Shown piece after piece: positions 1 to 7,784 of a stretch of DNA of 35,784 nt. Both the position numbers and the translations under genes were made by a program. Source of the stretch: Bacteroidota bacterium (GTDB taxonomy: Bacteria > Bacteroidota > Ignavibacteria > Kapaibacteriales > UBA961); contig JADZAA010000056.1 in the NCBI GenBank assembly GCA_020852855.1, forward strand, positions 1 to 35,784, read 5' to 3'. The stretch's first letter is position 1; each line of letters starts with the position of its first letter. Below the pieces are notes generated by a model, which saw only the letters and a list, made by a program, of their open reading frames with translations, was not told where the DNA came from and searched no databases.

Positions 1-117
1 ATCATGTTAGAAAAGCTCGTAGCTTAAGCGGTTTGAGTATCTTATTCTGCTCCTTTGTTCTTTCAAATATTTCCCCTTTTTCTAAACATTAAAAGTAATA
101 CTTTACAAACATAGGAA

Positions 118-246
118 GCGGTTTGGCAAAATAGCGGGCAAAGTGCTTCGTATAAAACTTTTTCGTAAATTTGAGCATTCGTGCTTCGTATCAAAGGTAG
201 TGTTGAAAATCCGCCGCTACGCAAAGCCGAGAACCGTTGTGTGCAA
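118..246 (+). repeat. Cassette-boundary-like structured repeat, copy A
   Basis: Landmarks in order are GCGGTT (118-123), GTGCTTC (143-149), GTGCTTC again 38 bp later (181-187), then AACCGTTGTGTGCAA (232-246). The same landmarks occur in the same order and almost the same spacing at 2528-2640. CGGTT at the left (119-123) can pair with AACCG at the right (232-236), so a folded single strand would bring the ends together, as in integron attC sites. GTTGTGTGC (236-244) is the exact reverse complement of GCACACAAC at 2501-2509, beyond the nuclease gene. The boxes do not match the classical GTTRRRY/RYYYAAC consensus, so the attC reading is by layout only. A left outer box for this copy is not clearly visible. 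Confidence 0.5.
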
Positions 247-281
247 CCTTAAAAAAACGACAGTAAGCAGAAAAATAATTT

Positions 282-2483
282 ATGAAAACAGAGAGCCATT
301 CAATAAATGACGTTTTAGCGAAAAATGCTACATCATTTTTTATTCCACCATTCCAAAGAGCTTATGCTTGGGGAAAGCCTGAAATTGAGAGATACTTTAG
401 TGATGTGTCGCGAATAATTGAATCGCATTTGGACTCCAAGCAACACGACAAGCTGGAACACTTTTTCGGGACTATTGTAATCAAAGAAGAAAAGGCTGGA
501 TTTGCAAATAAATCGGTTGTTGTTGATGGGCAACAAAGACTTACCACAACATTAATTTTTTTAATTGCATTAAGAGATATAGAAACAGACCCGGTCAAAC
601 AAGACTTCATAAATCAAAATTATCTGACAAATAACTCATCATCATTTCAAGATAAAATTAAACTTAAACAAGTCACAAAGGATTGGGATGCCTACAAAGC
701 ACTTGTAAACAAAACCCAATCAAACCCGGGGGTCATAAGCAATGCTTATGACTTACTAAAAAGACTTATCAATGAAAAGAAAAGAATTAAACCTGAAGTT
801 GATTTTGAGCATTACATTATTGCAATACAGCGAATGAATATTGCTGTTATTTTTCTTGACGAAAGACCATTTAAAGGCGAAGACCCACAAATAATATTTG
901 AAACATTAAACTCATTAGGCAAGCCACTAACTCTTTCAGACCTTGTTAGAAATTTTATACTCTTGAATATGGAGAGTAAAAATCAATCTGATATTTATGA
1001 GAAGATATGGCATCCAAAAATTGAAGAAGTCCTTTTTGAGAACACTTCAAAATTTTTTAGAGACTATTTGCAATACAAGACAGCGAGTTCGCTTAAGGTT
1101 GTGAGCGATAATAACACAAAAGAACTTTATCAACAATTTAAGGACTTTGTTGAAACAGGATTTGAAAATCACAATGCTTTTATCAATGACATTGTACGAT
1201 ATGTGAAATGTTACAAATGGATTACTACCGAAATAAACAATGGTATAATTTCGAATAACAATTCCAACGACAAGGAAATAAAGGAGCTGCTTAGAAACAT
1301 CTTCCACGACATAAAAGCTGAGGCATTCAAACCTTTTGTTTTGGGACTATTGGAGTATCATCAATATACAGTTGAAGGTATAAAACTTAGTGACGAAATA
1401 TTGATATCAACTCTTTCGTCAATTAGAACATATTTGATAAGACGCAGAGTTTTAGGATTAGCACAAGGTGAGAATAAAAATATTGTGTTGCTTAGCAAAA
1501 AAATTGAGAACCTTGCCAAGGGCAACATTTCAATACTTGAACTTCTTACAAATATGTTTTATAGATTACGATTGCCAAATAATTCAGAAATGAGTTCCGC
1601 TTTTATATCTATGAATTTCTATGAAAGCCTAAAACAGTATTCAAAACTAATCTTAGGTAAGATAGAAGAACATAACTCAAAAGTTTCTGTGGACTTCCGA
1701 AATCCTAAAATTACAATTGAACATATAATGCCTCAGAAGTTAGATGACAGTTGGAAAGTGGAGTTAGGTGAACATTTTGAAGAAATTCACAAGAATTACC
1801 TACACAATATTGGCAATCTTATTCTAACAGAGTTTAATAGTGAAATAGGCAATAAATCTTTTGAAGAAAAGAAAAGAAAACTTAACACTTCATCGCTAAA
1901 TTACAGGCTTGGTGTGATTAAAAGACACATTTGGAATGAGCAAAGCATCAAAGAGCATCAATCTAATATGGTAAATTGGTTTCTAGAAACTTTTCCACTT
2001 CCTGAACAATATAAGTATAAAGCGAATTGGAACACACAAACAATTGAAAGTACATTATTCTCTCCGCTCGACACAGATGCAGGGGATATTGCAGAAGGCA
2101 ACAAACCAATAGAACTTCAGATTTTTGACGACATTATCAAAGTTAACTCTTGGCAGGACGTGTTTATAAAGTTCTTGAAATATTTAAAAGATAAACCCGA
2201 ATATGACTTTGAGTATATATTGGACAATCAACTTGAAATATTTAAACGTGATGAAACTATTTTAAAATGGGGTTCATTAAAGGAGTTAATAGATTCAAAC
2301 ATTGATTTGACTGGTAGATATAAAACTTTTGACGGTAAGGTTTGGGATAAGATAAAGGAGTTAGATGATGACTTACTGTTTATTCATATCAATATTTCAG
2401 CTTCAAACTGTATGTCAAGAATTGCAAGTGTTATGCAGAAATTATTTCTGCCTGACGACTCAATTCAAATTAAATTAAAGTGA
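282..2483 (+). CDS. GmrSD-like DUF262/DUF1524 nuclease, probable phage-defence protein
   Basis: A 733-residue single-chain protein of the DUF262-DUF1524 (GmrS-GmrD fusion) type. The N-terminal DUF262 part shows PPFQRAYAW (residues 22-30) and VVVDGQQRLTTT (79-90); in this family that motif binds and hydrolyses nucleotides. The DUF1524 part has an HNH-type centre, TIEHIMPQ (about 478-485), with a following Asn/His-rich stretch NYLHNIGN (about 505). Relatives are modification-dependent or otherwise anti-phage endonucleases. Some 130 residues after the HNH part form an acidic C-terminal extension that I do not recognise. The gene is AT-rich and stands alone. It is flanked by complementary 9-bp boxes and repeat copies A and B, which suggests arrival as a mobile cassette. 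The start follows no clear Shine-Dalgarno. Family assignment is secure; the defence role and its trigger are inferred. Confidence 0.88.
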   Translation: MKTESHSINDVLAKNATSFFIPPFQRAYAWGKPEIERYFSDVSRIIESHLDSKQHDKLEHFFGTIVIKEEKAGFANKSVVVDGQQRLTTTLIFLIALRDIETDPVKQDFINQNYLTNNSSSFQDKIKLKQVTKDWDAYKALVNKTQSNPGVISNAYDLLKRLINEKKRIKPEVDFEHYIIAIQRMNIAVIFLDERPFKGEDPQIIFETLNSLGKPLTLSDLVRNFILLNMESKNQSDIYEKIWHPKIEEVLFENTSKFFRDYLQYKTASSLKVVSDNNTKELYQQFKDFVETGFENHNAFINDIVRYVKCYKWITTEINNGIISNNNSNDKEIKELLRNIFHDIKAEAFKPFVLGLLEYHQYTVEGIKLSDEILISTLSSIRTYLIRRRVLGLAQGENKNIVLLSKKIENLAKGNISILELLTNMFYRLRLPNNSEMSSAFISMNFYESLKQYSKLILGKIEEHNSKVSVDFRNPKITIEHIMPQKLDDSWKVELGEHFEEIHKNYLHNIGNLILTEFNSEIGNKSFEEKKRKLNTSSLNYRLGVIKRHIWNEQSIKEHQSNMVNWFLETFPLPEQYKYKANWNTQTIESTLFSPLDTDAGDIAEGNKPIELQIFDDIIKVNSWQDVFIKFLKYLKDKPEYDFEYILDNQLEIFKRDETILKWGSLKELIDSNIDLTGRYKTFDGKVWDKIKELDDDLLFIHINISASNCMSRIASVMQKLFLPDDSIQIKLK

Positions 2484-2500
2484 CGGTGAACAGAAAGGCA

Positions 2501-2640
2501 GCACACAACAGCACCTACCCAAAAGTGGCGGTTCAGGGGTTAAATCAATCTTTGTGCTTCTATCAAAGTTTCTGCTTGGCTGACAGTTTAGTGCTTCGAA
2601 ATAGCCACCTTCGGCAATATCCTGTAACCGTTAGCGGCAA
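2501..2640 (+). repeat. Cassette-boundary-like structured repeat, copy B
   Basis: The element starts 17 bp after the nuclease stop codon with GCACACAAC (2501-2509), the exact complement of GTTGTGTGC at 236-244. It continues with GCGGTT (2528-2533), GTGCTTC (2554-2560), GTGCTTC (2591-2597) and AACCGTTAGCGGCAA (2626-2640). Internal pairings visible by eye are GTGGC (2525-2529) with GCCAC (2604-2608), CGGTT (2529-2533) with AACCG (2626-2630), and a small hairpin CTTTG/CAAAG (2550-2568). This two-tier pairing with unpaired interior resembles a folded attC recombination site. GTTAGCGGC (2630-2638) would be the 5' box of the following nhaA unit. An ORF crossing this region (2480-2746) looks spurious. 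Confidence 0.55.
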
Positions 2641-2745
2641 GCGTAAAACAACGCTGCGTCTAAATGAAAAAAACAACTTTTCAATTTCTGAAAAAATCCG
2701 CCTTCTTATATTTACAAATTTAAAATCAATACATAAAGAGAAATA

Positions 2746-4095
2746 ATGAACAAACCGAAAAGTGCTCCAATAGACAAAATAAATAAGCCTATTCAAAAAT
2801 TCATACAAAACGAAAAAGCCGGAGGAATTGTCCTTGGAATAAGTGTAATTATTGCTCTGATTTCAGCCAACTCACCTTTATCTCACTCGTATCATCACTT
2901 TTTTGAACAGAAATTAGGATTTCAATTTAATGGAATTACCTATTTGGAATACAGTTTTCATCATTGGATAAATGATGGATTGATGGCTATTTTCTTTTTT
3001 GTGGTAGGATTAGAACTTAAAAGAGAAATTATTGCAGGAGAATTGTCTAATCCTCGAAAAGCAATGCTCCCTATTTCTGCCGCAATCGGAGGTATGCTTG
3101 TTCCTGCATTAATTTATTCGGGGTTAAATCCAGCAGGAGATACGCATAGTGGTTGGGGTATTCCGATGGCTACGGATATTGCTTTTGCTTTGGGGGTTCT
3201 GTATTTGTTAGGTAATAGAATCCCGTTGAGGTTAAAAGTTTTCTTGACAGCTCTTGCCATCGTTGATGATTTGGGAGCGGTTCTAGTTATTGCATTTTTT
3301 TATACTTCAGATATTTCGATGATGAGTCTGCTTATAGGAACGGCTTTTCTTTTAGCAATGTACATTGGAAATAAAATGGGTATCAGAAGTGTCGTTTTTT
3401 ATGCAATATTAGGTGTTGGAGGCGTTTGGACTTCATTTTTGTTATCGGGTGTCCACGCTACCATTGCAGCAGTTTTGGCAGCATTCACCATTCCTGCTGA
3501 TGTAAAAATCAAAGAAAATATTCTGATTGCAAGAATAAAAAAACATCTTGCTCATTTTTCTGCGGCTGACCCCAATGTTAAAATCCCAACACTTACCAAT
3601 GAACAACTCCATATTTTAGAAAAAGTATCTTCGGACACGGAAAAAGCTATACCACCATTACAAAAGTTGGAACACGCAATGCATCCGTTTGTATCGTTTA
3701 TCATTATACCGATTTTTGCGTTGGCTAATGCAGGAGTTTCGGTTTTGGATATTGAATTAGAGCAGTTATTCAATACCAATGTGGCTATAGGAGTGGCTTT
3801 GGGATTATTAGTAGGAAAAGTTGTGGGAGTGGTCGGCTTCACTTGGCTCGCTGTAAAGTTTAAAGTTGCTCTGTTTCCGGAAGGAATGAACCTGAAAAAC
3901 CTTTTAGGATTGGGCTTGTTGGCTTCAATAGGATTCACGATGTCTTTGTTTGTAACCGAATTGGCATTCTCACATGAAGAGTATAAAGTACAAGCAAAAG
4001 TTGGAATTTTTGTAGCATCTATCGTTGGTGGAATATTGGGGTATATGGTTTTGAGCAGACAAAAACCGAAAGAACAAGCGTATGGAAATTTATGA
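2746..4095 (+). CDS. nhaA: NhaA-type Na+/H+ antiporter
   Basis: A 449-residue inner-membrane secondary transporter that exchanges cytoplasmic Na+ (or Li+) for external protons, used in pH and salt homeostasis. The family hallmark is the paired aspartates in AIVDDLGAV (about residues 174-175), equivalent to Asp163/Asp164 of the E. coli enzyme, preceded by MATDIAFALG. Many hydrophobic helices and the late helix GFTMSLFVTELAF also fit. The protein is somewhat longer than E. coli NhaA; the extra residues are mostly in a hydrophilic loop around 265-305. A Bacteroidota-like -7 sequence TATATTTA (2707-2714) and the purine tract AGAGAAATA precede the start. Composition is AT-rich like the nuclease gene, and the gene follows repeat B, so it is probably also acquired. 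No complement of its 5' box GTTAGCGGC is found downstream, so the unit may be truncated or the last of an array. Confidence 0.93.
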   Translation: MNKPKSAPIDKINKPIQKFIQNEKAGGIVLGISVIIALISANSPLSHSYHHFFEQKLGFQFNGITYLEYSFHHWINDGLMAIFFFVVGLELKREIIAGELSNPRKAMLPISAAIGGMLVPALIYSGLNPAGDTHSGWGIPMATDIAFALGVLYLLGNRIPLRLKVFLTALAIVDDLGAVLVIAFFYTSDISMMSLLIGTAFLLAMYIGNKMGIRSVVFYAILGVGGVWTSFLLSGVHATIAAVLAAFTIPADVKIKENILIARIKKHLAHFSAADPNVKIPTLTNEQLHILEKVSSDTEKAIPPLQKLEHAMHPFVSFIIIPIFALANAGVSVLDIELEQLFNTNVAIGVALGLLVGKVVGVVGFTWLAVKFKVALFPEGMNLKNLLGLGLLASIGFTMSLFVTELAFSHEEYKVQAKVGIFVASIVGGILGYMVLSRQKPKEQAYGNL

Positions 4096-4250
4096 GCAAG
4101 AAAATAATAAATACTATGTTTTACCGCAATAAGGAGGATCGCCGTAAAGTGGTACTCTCCTTTTTCGAGAATATATCGAACTATAAAGACGAGTCGGTTG
4201 CCCTGCCGACTCTGAATTTCCATATTCGAAAATTGCAAAATGATTCGTAA
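4092..4250 (+). CDS. Small hypothetical ORF (52 aa), possible remnant at the island junction
   Basis: A 52-codon ORF whose ATG overlaps the nhaA stop as ATGA, giving a possible translational coupling. The translation is mixed and hydrophilic, with segments such as DRRKVVLSFFENIS and LPTLNFHIRKLQNDS that look more like a piece of a real globular protein than random frame. Base composition changes here toward that of the native genes downstream. I favour the 3' end of a native gene cut off by arrival of the upstream AT-rich block, but a genuine small gene or chance ORF cannot be excluded. No family recognised. Confidence 0.3.
   Translation: MSKKIINTMFYRNKEDRRKVVLSFFENISNYKDESVALPTLNFHIRKLQNDS
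4131..4165 (+). terminator. Weak hairpin plus T-run after nhaA
   Basis: AAGGAG (4131-4136) can pair with CTCCTT (4157-4162), ending in five T. The stem is short and the 20-nt loop is large, and the hairpin lies inside the 52-aa ORF, so the two readings compete. It would terminate nhaA transcription before the convergent ABC transporter gene. Confidence 0.2.
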
Positions 4251-4338
4251 CGAGTAGAAAATAGTTGCCCGGTAGCTCTGTATCTTTTTCTTGCAGCTCT
4301 ACGCATTCTTTTTTTTGAAAAAGCAAATCATTAGTTTT

Positions 4339-6123
4339 TTATGAGAATTGAAGTCTGGATAAATTGGCGTAAATGCTGTCCGGATTTGCAGAAAGTTCGT
4401 CGTGGGTGCCGTGTTCCACGATTCTGCCGCCGCTGAACACGTAAATCCTGTCGCAACGTCTTACGGTAGAAAGGCGGTGTGCAATAATAACGGTGGCACG
4501 ATTGACGGCTAAACGCTCTATGGCTTCTTGAATAAGGTATTCTGACTGTGAATCGAGAGAGCTTGTTGCTTCATCGAGAATAAGTATAGGCGGGTTCTTC
4601 AGTATTGCGCGTGCTATCGCTATTCTTTGACGTTGCCCGCCGGAAAGTTGTACGCCGCGCTCGCCGACTATGGTTTGAAGTCCGTCGGGAAGCCTTTCGA
4701 TAAATTCGGCGGCATTCGCAAGCTCGGCCGCACGCCACACTTCTTCATCGCCGGCATCTAAATTGCCGTAGCGAATATTCTCGGCAATAGTTCCGCCGAA
4801 CAGAACTATGTCTTGCGGAACTGCGCCTATATTGCGGCGAGTGTCTGCAAGAGATAATTCGGCCGACGAGGTTTCGTCATAGAAAATACGTCCGGCCGAC
4901 GGCTCGTAAAGTCTTTGTATAAGTGCGGCCGTTGTAGTTTTTCCGGCACCGCTTTCGCCTACGAATGCTATACGTTCGCCGGCGCGAAGCTCGAATGAAA
5001 CATCGCGCAAAGCCGGTGCGTCGCGTCGAGTGGAATAAACGAAACTGACACGTTCGAAGCGCACGGAGCGAAGAGTAATCGAAGCATCGCTTTCTTTTGT
5101 TGGTTCGGTTTTCATATCAAGTATTTCTTGAACACGGCCGGTTGCGCCTAATGCCTTTTGAACTTGCCCGAACAGCTCGGCGAAACTTCCCATCGCGCCG
5201 CCTACGAACATTGCGTATATCAGAAATGTGGCAAAATCTCCCAAAGTAATATCGCCTGCGCGAACAAGTGAAACGCCGTACCATACAACGCCGGCAATTC
5301 CCCCGAAAAATGCAAAAATGACGAATGAAACGAAAGCCGAACGGAGTTTTGCCGTGGCCACTGCAAGTTCCACCGTAACATTAAGCGCACCGAGATAGCG
5401 TGTGGTTTCATAAGTTTCGTTAGAATAAGATTTTACGCTGACTATTGCCTGAAGAGCCTCTTCCGTTATCGTCGCCGAAGCCGCCAAAGCGTCTTGAGTG
5501 CGGCGGCTGTAAATACGTATTTTACGCCCGAACAGCACTGCAATTGCTATGAGAACGGGCATTGCTATCAGAATAGGTATTGTAAGCGGCAAACTCTGCG
5601 TCATTATGAAAATTATGCCGCCAAACAAAAAAATGGTTTGCCGCAGCATCTCGAGCATAGTGAAAGTCAGAGTTTCTTGTATTGCAGCCAAGTCGTTTTT
5701 TATGCGCGATATTAACTCGCCAACGCGATTCTCGGCAAAAAACGACATCGGGAGCCGTAAGATATGCCCGAAAGTGGCAGAGCGTATTTCGGCAATAATA
5801 TTTTCGGTAATGCGAACTAATTGTATTGAAAAATAATAGCGAATTACGGCCGGAACGATGAGTAGCCCCGCCAGCGACCAAGCAAGCGTAGCTACGGTCA
5901 TGGGTGCGCGTTCAGGATGTAAAACAGCATCGAAAATTAAACCGAGTAACTTCGGATAAAGCAGAGCAACACCTGTTGCCAGCAACATTATCGTAAGTGA
6001 AAGAATTGTTTTCAGCAGATGCGGACGATAATATTTCAATATAAAAGACGCTTGCTTGCGAGAGGACTTGACGGATATTTGCGGCTTTTTGAAAGCGGGA
6101 GACATTGGCTCGATTATACTCAT
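4339..6123 (-). CDS. MsbA-like ABC exporter (fused membrane and ATPase domains)
   Basis: A 594-residue half-transporter of the ABCB/MsbA type that would work as a homodimer in the inner membrane. An N-terminal membrane domain with about six hydrophobic helices (about 40-325) is followed by an ATPase domain. Walker A GESGAGKTT lies near 388-396, the Q-loop in GAVPQDIVLFG, the ABC signature LSGGQRQR near 491-498, Walker B ILILDEATSSLD near 512-523, and the switch histidine in IIAHRLST near 548. All catalytic residues are intact. Members export lipids (lipid A core), drugs or peptides; the substrate cannot be told from sequence, though kdsB across the divergent promoter region makes an LPS-related lipid reasonable. 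No accessory subunit gene is adjacent and no clear terminator was seen downstream. Confidence 0.92.
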   Translation of the reverse strand: MSIIEPMSPAFKKPQISVKSSRKQASFILKYYRPHLLKTILSLTIMLLATGVALLYPKLLGLIFDAVLHPERAPMTVATLAWSLAGLLIVPAVIRYYFSIQLVRITENIIAEIRSATFGHILRLPMSFFAENRVGELISRIKNDLAAIQETLTFTMLEMLRQTIFLFGGIIFIMTQSLPLTIPILIAMPVLIAIAVLFGRKIRIYSRRTQDALAASATITEEALQAIVSVKSYSNETYETTRYLGALNVTVELAVATAKLRSAFVSFVIFAFFGGIAGVVWYGVSLVRAGDITLGDFATFLIYAMFVGGAMGSFAELFGQVQKALGATGRVQEILDMKTEPTKESDASITLRSVRFERVSFVYSTRRDAPALRDVSFELRAGERIAFVGESGAGKTTTAALIQRLYEPSAGRIFYDETSSAELSLADTRRNIGAVPQDIVLFGGTIAENIRYGNLDAGDEEVWRAAELANAAEFIERLPDGLQTIVGERGVQLSGGQRQRIAIARAILKNPPILILDEATSSLDSQSEYLIQEAIERLAVNRATVIIAHRLSTVRRCDRIYVFSGGRIVEHGTHDELSANPDSIYANLSRLQFS

Positions 6124-6224
6124 TTAAGGCTGATTCTTGTTCTTAAGGCGTTTTTTGATGTATTATGACGTTCGGAAAACAACGCTATTTGAGAAATAAT
6201 GCTTTTACAACGCCCAATAAACGG

Positions 6225-6232
6225 TAAATTTG
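6225..6232 (+). promoter_or_regulatory. Candidate Bacteroidota-type -7 element for rsmI operon
   Basis: TAAATTTG fits TAnnTTTG and lies 61 bp before the rsmI start, in the 170-bp divergent gap to the ABC exporter gene. No convincing TTTG at -33 accompanies it, so this is only a candidate. Confidence 0.25.
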
Positions 6233-6293
6233 CGCTTTATTGCGCTGCTTCCTATTCGGATTTTATGCCTAAAATACAAGTGTACGGCAACTG

Positions 6294-7001
6294 ATGTCTG
6301 AAAAAATATTTACTCTGAAACCGGCTTTGTATATTGTTCCGACACCTATCGGCAATATAGACGATATTACTGTACGCGGACTTAAAACTCTGCGTGCAGC
6401 CGATATTGTTTTTTGTGAAGACACCCGCGTAACCGGAAAATTGTTAAAGATTTACGGAATAGTGCCGCAACGCTTGGCAAGTGCGCACGAGCATAACGAA
6501 GCGCGTCAGTCGGAGCTGGTTGCAGCAGAGATAAAAGCCGGTAAATCTGTGGTTTTGGCGAGTGATGCCGGTTCGCCGCTAATATCCGACCCGGGCGCAC
6601 GAATCGTGGCTGCCGCGATTTCCGCAGGAGTAGAAATTGTACCTCTGCCGGGCGCAACGGCTTTTGTTCCCGCGCTATCAGCAAGCGGATTTGATTGCTC
6701 GGAATTTACGTTTTTTGGATTTCCGCCGTATAAAAAAGGACGTGCTTCATTCCTAAAGCGAGTATCCGAAACGGCAACCGTAAGCATTTTGTACGAATCT
6801 CCGCATCGCTTAACGGTTTTGTTAAATGAACTTACATCGCTTTGCGAACCTTCCAGAAAATGTTGTGCAGCGCGTGAGCTGACGAAATTGCACGAAGAAA
6901 TACTGCGTGGCACTCTGGCTGAATTAGCCGCGCATTTTACTCGTACAGAGCCGCGAGGCGAATTTGTGGTGATATTGGACGGAGCGCAACGAGATGAATA
7001 A
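6294..7001 (+). CDS. rsmI: 16S rRNA (cytidine1402-2'-O)-methyltransferase RsmI
   Basis: A 235-residue SAM-dependent methyltransferase of the tetrapyrrole-methylase fold, which adds the 2'-O-methyl group at C1402 in the decoding centre of 16S rRNA. The family signature is at the N-terminus: YIVPTPIGNIDDITVRGL, then FCEDTRVTGKLL, the conserved SDAGSPLISDPGARIV loop, and FFGFPPYKKG further on. It is shorter than the ~285-residue E. coli enzyme because the C-terminal extension is missing; the catalytic domain itself is complete. Its stop codon lies within the kdsB start region (8-bp overlap), so the two are very probably co-transcribed. No strong Shine-Dalgarno precedes the chosen ATG. Confidence 0.93.
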   Translation: MSEKIFTLKPALYIVPTPIGNIDDITVRGLKTLRAADIVFCEDTRVTGKLLKIYGIVPQRLASAHEHNEARQSELVAAEIKAGKSVVLASDAGSPLISDPGARIVAAAISAGVEIVPLPGATAFVPALSASGFDCSEFTFFGFPPYKKGRASFLKRVSETATVSILYESPHRLTVLLNELTSLCEPSRKCCAARELTKLHEEILRGTLAELAAHFTRTEPRGEFVVILDGAQRDE

Positions 7002-7761
7002 TACGCGCATAATAGGGGCAATTCCGGCGCGATACGGTGCGTCGCGCTTTCCGGGCAAACCGCTTGCGGATATTGCCGGTAAAACCATGATTCACCGCGT
7101 TGTCGAGGCTGCAATGTACGCAAACTCTTTGAGCCAAATAATTGTGGCTACCGACGATGAGCGTATTGCTCAAGAAGCGGAAAAGGCCGGAGCCGTTGCA
7201 ATTATGCCCGAAGGTGATTTCCCTTCCGGCACGGACAGAATATTTGCCGCCTTACAAACAGCGAATATTTCTGCAGACATTATCGTGAATATTCAGGGCG
7301 ACGAACCGTTGCTAAAGTCATCGCTGATTGATGATTTGGCACGTGCCGCCGTGGAAAGCGGTGCTGATGTTACTACGCCGGTAGCACGTGTTCGCTCAAC
7401 GGAAGAACTCGAAAATCCGGCAGTTGTGAAAGTCGCAATCGCAAAAAACGGTCGGGCTTTGTATTTCTCAAGGTCTGTAATTCCGCATATTCGCGGCGCA
7501 ATGCCAAAAGATTGTATTGACAGTGGTCTGTATTTTAAGCACATAGGACTTTACGCCTATCGTCGCAAGGCATTGGAACGCTTCGCATCGTTGCCGCCTT
7601 CGCCGTTGGAACTTGCCGAAAGCCTTGAACAATTACGTTTGCTTGAATACGGCGCGTCTTATTATTGCGTAGAATGTGAGACGACTTTGTACGCGGTTGA
7701 TACACCGGCAGATGCGGAAATTGTACGCAAAATTCTCTCTGAACAACAGAAAACAAAATAA
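6994..7761 (+). CDS. kdsB: 3-deoxy-manno-octulosonate cytidylyltransferase (CMP-Kdo synthetase)
   Basis: A 255-residue enzyme that activates Kdo with CTP to CMP-Kdo for the inner core of lipopolysaccharide. Family motifs are IPARYGASRFPGKPL at the nucleotide-binding N-terminus, VATDDERI, the substrate loop PEGDFPSGTDRI, and IVNIQGDEPLL; the C-terminal part contains HIGLYAYRR and ELAESLEQLRLLEYG. Length matches the family (about 250). It overlaps the end of rsmI by 8 bp and pheT follows after 23 bp, so it sits inside a mixed housekeeping operon. Its presence says the organism makes a Kdo-containing outer membrane. The other Kdo genes are not in the window. Confidence 0.96.
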   Translation: MNNTRIIGAIPARYGASRFPGKPLADIAGKTMIHRVVEAAMYANSLSQIIVATDDERIAQEAEKAGAVAIMPEGDFPSGTDRIFAALQTANISADIIVNIQGDEPLLKSSLIDDLARAAVESGADVTTPVARVRSTEELENPAVVKVAIAKNGRALYFSRSVIPHIRGAMPKDCIDSGLYFKHIGLYAYRRKALERFASLPPSPLELAESLEQLRLLEYGASYYCVECETTLYAVDTPADAEIVRKILSEQQKTK

Positions 7762-7784
7762 TCCCGAAAAATAATTACTCCTGC

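Noticed and set aside
1-27. Short open frame ending MLEKLVA-stop, possibly the 3' end of an upstream gene
   Set aside because: Too few codons inside the window to tell a gene end from chance.
2480-2746. 88-codon plus-strand ORF between the nuclease and nhaA
   Set aside because: Covers the structured repeat copy B, overlaps both genes' ends, and its translation has no protein-like pattern.
4191-4212. Perfect 7-bp hairpin GAGTCGG/CCGACTC as a terminator
   Set aside because: No T-run follows on either strand at the right place, and it lies in the 52-aa ORF.
3552-4238. 228-codon minus-strand ORF antisense to nhaA
   Set aside because: Shadow of the nhaA reading frame; composition is that of a reverse-strand artefact and nhaA is unambiguous.
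5522-5881. 119-codon minus-strand ORF inside the ABC exporter gene
   Set aside because: Out-of-frame shadow of a clear ABC transporter.
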